Part shown: positions 51,071-58,500 of the stretch, piece by piece
Layout: every line of letters begins with the position of its first letter
Numbering within the stretch: the first letter of the stretch is position 1
DNA from: Candidatus Poseidoniaceae archaeon
GTDB taxonomy: Archaea > Thermoplasmatota > Poseidoniia > Poseidoniales > Poseidoniaceae
Direction: 5' to 3'
DNA length: 64,000 nt
NCBI GenBank assembly: GCA_030747695.1
Contig: JASLKG010000004.1
Coordinates: 154,537-218,536 of the forward strand
Notes under the pieces: generated by a model
The model's database searches: none
What the model saw: only the letters and a program-made list of their open reading frames with translations
What the model was told of the DNA's origin: nothing
Position numbers and translations under genes: made by a program

Positions 51071-52090
51071 TTATGGCCGATTAGTCCATGGCATCAGGAA
51101 TGACTTTGCAACTTGAGCACCTATTGTTGGATTTTCCTTAAGTCTCCTTATTGAATATTCATACCACTTTTCACCATATGGGATATAGATACGCGTTCTA
51201 TGTCCCTTCGACTGCAATTTCCTGCGTAAGGGGCCCCGCACACCTAATAACATTTGAAATTCATAACCAGGGCCTTTGTTGTGGCGTTGATCGCCAGAAT
51301 TTGCCCGAGGATCTATTCCTTCAGGACCCATCGATCTCTTTTTCAAAGCCTCTAGAGAATGTGTAATTACAGGATAATCATGCGAGGCTATTCCTACATA
51401 TGCCCCAGAATCTAACATTGCATCAATGCATTTGTTTGTTGCATTGATAATGTCAATTCTAGTGGTATGAGCAATGTCTGAAGGTTCAAGATAAATCCCT
51501 TTGCAAATTCTATAATCTGCATCCGAACCCAATTTTCTCTCAATATCCTCGATATCATCAAGCGTTCTAAATAATCTTGCCTGTAAAACAACTCCTACAT
51601 TTTTCAAACCTTTTTTATGCATATCAAGCATAACTTGTATAGTATCATCTGTTACTCTATGGTCCTCCATATCTAAACGTACAAACATATTATGTTCTGC
51701 TGCCATTTTGACTAAAGATTCGATATTTTTCATACCCTCTTTTCTATTCAAAAGCAGACCAAATGCAGTAGGTTTAATTGATAAATTTGCATCTAAAGAA
51801 TTAGAAGATATTGCCTCAATAACTCTCTTATATTCTTCAAGAAAATAGATTGCCTCATTCATTGTGGAAATATCTTCGCCCAGCACATCAATAGTGAAAC
51901 ATGCACCCTCAGTTGAAAGACGCTTCATGACTTTAACAGCAGATTCCAAATCGGAGCCAGCAACATAACGTCTTGAAACCCAGCCCACAAACCATTTTGG
52001 CATTCTGACGGTCATTCCAACAATCATGCGAGAGAATAGACCGACCATGTCTTGCGGTAGTATAGGCGATTCTTGACAATTGTCATCCAA
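51071..52090 (-). CDS. Proline dehydrogenase (PRODH/PutA domain)
   Basis: Flavin-dependent oxidation of proline to pyrroline-5-carboxylate. The TIM-barrel blocks are visible: FTIDVLGEDIS (strand 1), NLSIKPTAFG, FVRLDMEDHRVTDDT, VGVVLQARLFRT, RICKGIYLEP, VGIASHDYPV and the C-terminal YIPYGEKWYEYSIRRLKENP, which carries the proline-binding arginine pair. At 339 aa it is monofunctional, without the P5C dehydrogenase part. It starts 8 bases inside the dtdA 3' end, so the two are translationally coupled. It would feed proline carbon and electrons to respiration, in keeping with peptide use. Confidence 0.92.
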   Translation of the reverse strand: MDDNCQESPILPQDMVGLFSRMIVGMTVRMPKWFVGWVSRRYVAGSDLESAVKVMKRLSTEGACFTIDVLGEDISTMNEAIYFLEEYKRVIEAISSNSLDANLSIKPTAFGLLLNRKEGMKNIESLVKMAAEHNMFVRLDMEDHRVTDDTIQVMLDMHKKGLKNVGVVLQARLFRTLDDIEDIERKLGSDADYRICKGIYLEPSDIAHTTRIDIINATNKCIDAMLDSGAYVGIASHDYPVITHSLEALKKRSMGPEGIDPRANSGDQRHNKGPGYEFQMLLGVRGPLRRKLQSKGHRTRIYIPYGEKWYEYSIRRLKENPTIGAQVAKSFLMPWTNRP

Positions 52091-52997
52091 TGATTTGTGC
52101 AGTCCGCATGATAGGGATACCTAATTCAAACATCAGATCTCTTATTGCTTGACGTTGCCAACCTTTGAATGCCTTCTTTTCCATACTGCTAATTATTTCC
52201 CCACCGGGAAATGCTGCCTTGGTTGATTTGACTGCCTCACGAATGCTGTTTTCCCACATACCCCCGATATTTCCATCTTCATCTTTTGTAAATGGTAATG
52301 CGTATGTTGCAAGCATATGCCCTAGCCATATATCATCAGCCAAACAAATTTTATTAGCGCGTGGAGCATAATGCCCCCCGCCCAAAGTAATCAGAACCTT
52401 TCCTTTATTCTCCCATCCACCTATGCCTGTGGAACCATCCAAACCTAAACCCCGAAATATTATTCCTGCCAAAACCTGAGCTGCTATTTCGTGGCCCCAT
52501 GTTGCGTCTGTAGAACCTATCTCGATGAAAAGAGAAGGTGTCTCAAGCCATGGCCCATGATGTGTTGTCTCAAGAGATAATTCAAATTCATCTAATTTAC
52601 CTGCTACACGATTTAATTCACGCCACCATGGTGCAAGACGCGGATTAGGTGGAGGGCATGCAGAAGATTTCCCTCCAAATTTTGGCACCTCATCTGTCGG
52701 CACCTGCATTGTACCAATTGGATGCAAAGTGAGAGAGGGTTTGCCACTTGCTGCTGAATGCCGTGACGGAAATATAACCTCAGTAGGCATTTCACCTGTT
52801 GCTTTATTCCAACGTTTATCCAAATTATCTTCCCACAAAACACCATCAGGCATCCACCAGATCCGAGCATGCATGTAAGAATATGCTCTCGAACCTTCAA
52901 CAGTTTGAAGTTCCGTCCATGGAGCCATCTCAAGTAAAAAATTAGCCTGATTATATGAGGCTATATCTCCACCGGAGACGATAATCAGGCTGACCAT
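52083..52997 (-). CDS. dtdA: D-aminoacyl-tRNA deacylase, archaeal DtdA/GEK1 type
   Basis: This enzyme removes D-amino acids wrongly attached to tRNA. The family blocks are present: SLIIVSGGDIASYNQ at the start, FIEIGSTDATWGHEIAAQVL in the middle and KVLITLGGGHYAPRANKI, the signature of the archaeal/plant DtdA fold. ATG 52997 is chosen; the frame extends to 53102 but the added residues are not family-like. The length (304 aa) is within the family range. The 3' end overlaps the proline dehydrogenase start by 8 bases. It diverges from an unknown gene. Confidence 0.92.
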   Translation of the reverse strand: MVSLIIVSGGDIASYNQANFLLEMAPWTELQTVEGSRAYSYMHARIWWMPDGVLWEDNLDKRWNKATGEMPTEVIFPSRHSAASGKPSLTLHPIGTMQVPTDEVPKFGGKSSACPPPNPRLAPWWRELNRVAGKLDEFELSLETTHHGPWLETPSLFIEIGSTDATWGHEIAAQVLAGIIFRGLGLDGSTGIGGWENKGKVLITLGGGHYAPRANKICLADDIWLGHMLATYALPFTKDEDGNIGGMWENSIREAVKSTKAAFPGGEIISSMEKKAFKGWQRQAIRDLMFELGIPIMRTAQIIG

Positions 52998-53072
52998 GTT
53001 TGTGGAACAATACATATGATTTGAATTCGACGTGTAGAATAATTGACATGCCCCCTCCCTTTCCCCCTTAAC

Positions 53073-53924
53073 ATGGAGCATGCACCATGGAAGATATTCC
53101 ACAATGGTGATGTAGAAATTATGATCGATGTTGATGGTGGAATAAATGTTGAAGACATAAGATATTGCCCATTTCCAACCTCAATTACACACGCTTCATT
53201 AACTGATGATGGTTTAATCTGCACATGGGTTGATCATGATTTAAGAATTGCCAGAATGGCTCTCCTAAACATCAGCAATTTAGAAAATGGTATTTCTAAA
53301 AGTACACTAAGGAAGACCCATAATTCCGCAGAAGTAGCCAATGCCGAATGGTGTCACAAACTTGATGCTGAACCGTTAGCCTTAGCATCAAATGGCCCAC
53401 AAATATGTTTTGCCCTTTGGACGAGAGGAATATATTGTATAGAAACTGATTCAACAGAAGTTTGGAGAAGCCCTATCCTTCCAGAAGAAGGCATTCCTCG
53501 ATCTGAGGAAATTGCATACTTGAATATTGTAGATGAAAAACTACATGTTTGGACAAGGGGGGCGTGCCATCTCACATTATCAATGACTGATGGTAAAGAG
53601 ATTTCAAAATCATATCTTGAGATTGAAGCTGATATTGATGCTGTATTTAATGCTGGGAATGAATTCCTACTAACTTCTAGAGATGGTTGGTGTTGGCTTA
53701 TTGTGGATGATGAAATGAAAATTGCGCAACAACTACGTGGAACTATTCAACATGCAATCCATGATGGTGAAAAATGGAGGATGATTAGTTGGCGAGATGA
53801 TTTAATTCTTGGTGGCGATAAAATCACCAAGGACGATTTAGGTGTACAAATCGTGAACATAAACAATGAATGGATGGTAATAGATAATCAGGGCAGGTAT
53901 TCCCCTCACATGGGAGGAAATTAA
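53073..53924 (+). CDS. Hypothetical soluble protein, beta-rich
   Basis: I do not recognise this family. From ATG 53073 it has 283 aa with no signal peptide or membrane helix. It shows repeated strands ending in Trp (LICTWVDHDL, ICFALWTRGIYCIE, KLHVWTRGACHLTLS, NEFLLTSRDGWCWLIVDDE, WRMISWRDDLILGG), spaced about 40-50 residues apart like beta-propeller blades. A TTG 30 bases upstream is less likely as the start. It is divergent from dtdA and converges with rps27ae. Confidence 0.72.
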   Translation: MEHAPWKIFHNGDVEIMIDVDGGINVEDIRYCPFPTSITHASLTDDGLICTWVDHDLRIARMALLNISNLENGISKSTLRKTHNSAEVANAEWCHKLDAEPLALASNGPQICFALWTRGIYCIETDSTEVWRSPILPEEGIPRSEEIAYLNIVDEKLHVWTRGACHLTLSMTDGKEISKSYLEIEADIDAVFNAGNEFLLTSRDGWCWLIVDDEMKIAQQLRGTIQHAIHDGEKWRMISWRDDLILGGDKITKDDLGVQIVNINNEWMVIDNQGRYSPHMGGN

Positions 53925-53931
53925 CTCACCA

Positions 53932-54105
53932 TTATTCGTTGTTTACTGTATAACCACAACGCCCACATGACTTGCGATCAGAATGTGACGCTAGAAACAC
54001 ACCTGGTCCACACTCGGGGCAAAAATCGGATTTGCGCACAAGTGAACCATCTTCAACACTATACTTGGACCATTTTGCTGCAGAATTTGGATTGTCTCCC
54101 ATCAT
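53932..54105 (-). CDS. rps27ae: 30S ribosomal protein S27ae
   Basis: This 57-aa protein is short and easily missed. It contains the zinc site [20 protein letters not shown] followed by RCGY, diagnostic of archaeal S27ae, where the four cysteines bind zinc and the domain sits in the small-subunit head. GGAGGTGAAGA precedes the start. ATG 54105 overlaps the S24e stop as ATGA, and a second ATG at 54102 is possible. It is the last gene of the rpoE1-spt4-rps24e-rps27ae operon, the usual archaeal order. Confidence 0.95.
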   Translation of the reverse strand: MMGDNPNSAAKWSKYSVEDGSLVRKSDFCPECGPGVFLASHSDRKSCGRCGYTVNNE

Positions 54106-54443
54106 TCTTCACCTCCAGAAACATCACCAGATGTAGCTTTTTCGTCTGAAGATGCTGGTTTAGTGGTTCGTAAATTTTCGTATCTTTTTGCAATGTATTG
54201 TGGTTCAACTGTCATTGCCTCGGCTGAGTTGTAAACTAATCCGGTACCTGTTGTTTGTGCAACACCAAATCTTGTTACAACATTCTTTATGACAATAAGG
54301 TCCTTCTTAGATCCTGGTTCAACAGATGAAATTGCATTAAGCATATCTGATCTTGTAGGTGTAGGTGAGCCACTATGATTCCAACGGAATGAGAGTTCAA
54401 CGCGATTAAGTAATTTGTTTTCCTTACGTTCAATGATTTCCAT
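54102..54443 (-). CDS. rps24e: 30S ribosomal protein S24e
   Basis: 113 aa. The family signature is seen in the [14 protein letters not shown] start, [17 protein letters not shown] and [20 protein letters not shown]. The C-terminal ~20 residues are a Ser/Glu-rich tail ([16 protein letters not shown]) beyond the usual ending. The ribosome site is GAGGAGATG. It starts 12 bases after spt4 and overlaps rps27ae, consistent with coordinated synthesis with RNA polymerase subunits. Confidence 0.94.
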   Translation of the reverse strand: MEIIERKENKLLNRVELSFRWNHSGSPTPTRSDMLNAISSVEPGSKKDLIVIKNVVTRFGVAQTTGTGLVYNSAEAMTVEPQYIAKRYENLRTTKPASSDEKATSGDVSGGEE

Positions 54444-54455
54444 TTTTTCATCTCC

Positions 54456-54659
54456 TCAACGGATGTTAACCTTTAGTGCATAATTGCCTGGAATATCTAT
54501 CTCAAGTCTTTCAGCGATTTCAGAACGTGTAGGGTCCATTACAATGACATATCCATTCCAATCTGAACTCACTGGTGCAGATGGATGTCGATTACACTGG
54601 TCCAAATCATCAGGTAAAATAAGATGGCATTCTGAGCATGCAAACGGATTTTTTGGCAT
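54456..54659 (-). CDS. spt4: Transcription elongation factor Spt4 (RpoE2)
   Basis: 67 aa with the Spt4 pattern: an N-terminal CSEC zinc half-site, DQCNRHPSAPVSSDWNGYVIV and DPTRSEIAERLEIDIPG-YALKV. Spt4 pairs with Spt5/NusG and clamps RNA polymerase for processivity. One of the usual four zinc ligands is unusual: the second half-site reads CNRH rather than CPxC. It follows rpoE1 by 9 bases behind GAGGGAT. Confidence 0.92.
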   Translation of the reverse strand: MPKNPFACSECHLILPDDLDQCNRHPSAPVSSDWNGYVIVMDPTRSEIAERLEIDIPGNYALKVNIR

Positions 54660-54668
54660 ATTTATCCC

Positions 54669-55226
54669 TCATTCATTCTTCTGATCCTCTTGGATCCATT
54701 CCAAACTTCCTAATCCAGATTGCTTACATGTTAAACCAATCTTAGAACGTCTTGGGTCACTAGTATCTGGTGATAATGAAACAATCCTAGCTCTAACTGA
54801 GCTACCTACTCCCAATTTGCGACCTGTTTGTCGACCTTCAACGACTCCCATGCCAGCATTAATATCGACATGGTCTTCCATAATCTGTGACTTATGTAGC
54901 AAAGCCTCCATAGGGCCAATACGTACGAAAGCACCAAAGTCGTTAACCTCTGAAACTGCACCCTCAACAACTTCATAATCCTCCATGCAGAATAAGACTG
55001 CATCAAAACTAACTTGCTGATAAATAGCCCCATCGCCATGAATTATTCTTCCTCGACCAATAGGTGTATGATTTGAAGTCACTAAGATAAACCTATTTTT
55101 TTCGTCGAATTTACCTTCAAACGCTGATGCTGCAAGCCGATCAATATGCTGATCTAACGACTGTTCCTTTCGGATGTACTCGGCGGGAATACGTATAGTG
55201 TCCTCTTTAGAGACAATTTTGTACAT
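54669..55226 (-). CDS. rpoE1: DNA-directed RNA polymerase subunit E' (Rpb7/RpoE1)
   Basis: 185 aa from ATG 55226 (MYKIVSKEDTIRIPAEYI), behind GAGGTG; a GTG 9 bases earlier opens the same frame but sits inside the ribosome site. The N-terminal tip domain is followed by an S1 domain (VVEGAVSEVNDFGAFVRIGP ... ALLHKSQIMEDHV ... GVGSSVRARIVSLSP ... KIGLTCKQ). With Rpb4 it forms the polymerase stalk that binds nascent RNA. It is the first gene of a four-gene operon. Confidence 0.95.
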   Translation of the reverse strand: MYKIVSKEDTIRIPAEYIRKEQSLDQHIDRLAASAFEGKFDEKNRFILVTSNHTPIGRGRIIHGDGAIYQQVSFDAVLFCMEDYEVVEGAVSEVNDFGAFVRIGPMEALLHKSQIMEDHVDINAGMGVVEGRQTGRKLGVGSSVRARIVSLSPDTSDPRRSKIGLTCKQSGLGSLEWIQEDQKNE

Positions 55227-55261
55227 TTTTTTCACCTCATTCGGGCACTTAAACCGTTGGC

Positions 55262-55498
55262 ATGAGGTTAGGACAAGATAGGCATCGAGCCTTATCCGTC
55301 CTTCACCGGCACATGCCTCGGGAGAGAAGTGTGACCGAAGTCGTTCACGCCACCAGCGGCCCCTATTTGAATCATGCCCCTAATAAACGCCTCGCTGTAA
55401 GCGCAGGGGCACGCTATTTCCGCGTTTTGAAAGGGGTCGAAATAAGTGCTTCTCATGGGCCCTACGGGCCCAAAGACTCAACAACCCCCCAAGTCCCG
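55262..55498 (+). ncRNA. GC-rich structured leader or small RNA candidate
   Basis: This region is open in the frame of the next gene but reads as non-coding: the true signal peptide and ribosome site come later. It folds into several hairpins: an interrupted stem 55271-55301 (GGAC/GTCC, GATA/TATC, GGC/GCC); TGCCCCT/AGGGGCA (55375-55381 with 55405-55411) enclosing CGCT-GTA-AGCG; and the TAC repeat at 55456-55472. It is markedly GC-richer than its surroundings. It lacks the conserved cores of RNase P RNA and SRP RNA that I looked for. It could be a 5' leader for the surface-protein gene or an independent RNA. Confidence 0.4.
55456..55472 (+). promoter_or_regulatory. Inverted repeat with TAC centre upstream of the 1843-aa gene
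   Basis: TGGGCCC-TAC-GGGCCCA is a perfect 7-bp repeat with 3-nt centre, 47 bases before the ATG at 55520. The core CCCTACGGG is identical to those at 37348 and 45597. Relative to the downstream gene the centre reads TAC rather than GTA, and the ribosome site (GGAGGAG) is outside it. Confidence 0.5.
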
Positions 55499-55519
55499 AT
55501 GGTAGAGGAGGAGTTGCGT

Positions 55520-58500
55520 ATGCGTTCTGAATTGCGTGTTTTTATTATGCTCTTCGTACTGCTTTTTTCGACAATGGCTCCATTACTAACTCATGCTAGT
55601 GCTGAAGATGATTCTGCATGGGATCCGTATTCTCAACCATGGGCACAATATGGGAGAGATCCAGGTCACATGCGTATAGCTCCAGATCATGGTGACAATG
55701 GCCTAGCTACAATCGAAACACCTGCTGTAAATTGGGTAGCTTTTGATTCTGGACTAGGCGCAGATGGATATGGTGTTGCAATTGCTAACCTCTCAAATTC
55801 AATCACATCACCCGAAGGTGCACGAGAAAGATGTGGTGAAGGACATTTATTCGCAGTAATGACTAGAACAGATTCTTCTTCAGGAGAAAGGCATCTCACT
55901 ATTATTGAAGGGGATTCAGCAAAGATTGCATGGGATGTCAATCTTGGAGAAGCACCCTACATCCGATCAACACCAATTATTGTCGATGTAGATGGTGATG
56001 GAATGGTTGAAATCGCATTAGCATACGATACAAATGCAGCATTAAAAGTTGATTTATGGGCTCCACAATTAAGTTGCGATGAGTCTGGTTGGTCTTCTAC
56101 AGGTCACAGCAATGAGCGATTGTGGTCATACACTGATGCTGATCTTCGTATTGGCATCACAAGCCCACATTGGTTCACTAGTCAATCTAATCACTACTCT
56201 GTCACACAGCCCTTACTAGCTGATCTAGCACTTGATGGATCGCCAGAGATTGTACTAGCTGTCGTAAATACTCAAAATGATGAACCTACTGTACTAGCAT
56301 TACCACTTGGTTTACAATCACCTGAAGAAGAATGGAGTGTTGCTCTAGACAGGGGCACACATCCATCAGACCCGGCATTTGCTGCTTTGGACGAAAATAG
56401 TGGGGCTGTCGTTTTGACTACTGTAGATTCGAACAATGGTAACATGTGGATTTGGAGAATCGATGGAGAGACTGGATCACTAGATTGGGAAAGAGTATCG
56501 ATACAAGGCACTGATTCAGATTCAGATACACCACGCCTCCGACTCCCTGGACCAGTGATTACACAGCTCGACAGTGATGATGCTCCGGAGATGATTCTAA
56601 CGTTGCCTGTTGATGACAATGGTGCTACTGAAGGCATGGGTGCGCAATATGTAGGTATGGAGTTGACTAGTACGAATGAACTCTGGCGGTTTAGATCCAA
56701 AAATGGATATGGAGATGCTGAACCTGTGAGTGTCGATACTGATGGTGATGGGATTACTGATCGTGTATGCTGGGTCACATGGTATTCAGATTCCTCCTTT
56801 TCAACCGATAGGGAAGGTTCAGCAGGCTGTCATGACATCACTATAGATCCCCCCTTCCGTGAGTGGAGTCGTAATTTGCAAAGGGGAAGTGGTAATGATA
56901 ACGATGAGATCGCAGTTGCTGCGCCGATTGTTCTCGACTTAGATGGGGAAGATGAACCTGAATTAATTGTTGCATTTGGGCGTCGGATTTTTGCATTTGA
57001 TGGAGATACCGGAACTCCTGCCGATATAGGAACTGGATGGAGTGCACCCATAGATGTACCGCACAGAGTATGGGCCAGTCCAGCTGTTGCTGATATGGAC
57101 GGCGATGGTTATCTCGACATATTGGTTGGAGATGCTTTGATTAGTGAAGCACTTTCAGATGTTTCTCCGCTTGCTGATGGAAGAGGTATAGGATTCACCC
57201 CTAATGATCCTGATCCTGGTGAAATGGTAACTATTTCTGGTCAATTTTCAAATATTGGCATTGTAGATACCGATGAACCCGTTGATGCTGTACTTGTTCT
57301 TGATGGGATAGAGATCAAGAGATTTAGAACTAATACCGCTGAAGCTGTGGCGCCTTCAGGCGAAGGTGGACCGATCACCTTCAGCGTTTCTGTAGAAGCA
57401 ACATTAGGAGTGCACAATGTAGATTTAATATTGGATCCTAATAACAACCTTTCCCAATCACGAGATGATAACGACAATTATTCTACAACTCTAACTGTAC
57501 TCGAGCCTTATGTTGCAACAATAATGACACCGTCAGAAGTTCCTCGTGCTTTACCAGGTGCAAACACAACTGTTGATATCACAATTACGAGTATAGGTAG
57601 TCGATCAGCTGCATGGACACTTTCATTGGATGATACGACACTCCCTAGTGGATGGAGCTTTACACCGCTAGATTCTAATGCTCTTTCACTTAACCTTGAC
57701 CGAGATGTTCCACAAAACGTACAATTTGATTTCCAAGTACCACCAGATGCAATTGGTTCAGATGATGGAGTTGTACAACTTACTCTAACACTTGACCAAG
57801 ATCAAAATATTACGACTGTTGTTAATTTGCCATTGGAAGTTGAGAGAACTCGTGGTTTGTCCCTACAGGGTGCTAGTGGTTTACCATCAGCCATCGGATA
57901 CGGTAGGCCTGGCGATGACGGACATGTATGGATTCTAGTAGAAAATGTTGGCAATGCACAAGAAACCACAGAAATGCAGTGGTCATCTAATACATGGGGT
58001 TCAGATACTAGATTAGTAAATTCAAATGGTCAAACACAGTGGGGTATTGAATTAGGTCCATCTGAGATGAAAGAATTCTTAATCCAATTTGAAGTTCCCT
58101 CCAATAAAAATTTAGGAGATTCTAGCAGTACAACATTGACATTATGCATTGGATCTGGTTCGGAAGAAATTTGTGAAGATTTTGAGGTTACAATGTTTGC
58201 AAGTGATGTCGCTTCTAGTTCACCCCACATAAGAACTGTACCGGCATCTGAACTTTCATGGGAAATTGCAGCAAATCTCCCTCCTTCAGGAGAATTTTCC
58301 TGGGATATGGGCCAGGCAGGGATGCTTAAGGAAGGCTGGAATTGGACAGCAACTGGAGGATTAATAATCAATGGCAGCAACTTAGAATTAACATCCCAAA
58401 CTGGAATGCTTCATCTTGATTTACCTGTTAATACGCCTCCAAATCGCCATTTCTTTAACCAGAGTGAGGCGAACAATTCCTATGCTGATATTGCTATATC

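Noticed and set aside
55262..55498. RNase P RNA or SRP RNA
   Set aside because: I looked on both strands for GAGGAAAGTC-type and GGAAGCAGCC-type cores and did not find them.
55262..55519. Translation start of the 1843-aa protein at 55262
   Set aside because: It would place ~86 residues before the signal peptide, in structured GC-rich sequence. ATG 55520 has a strong ribosome site.
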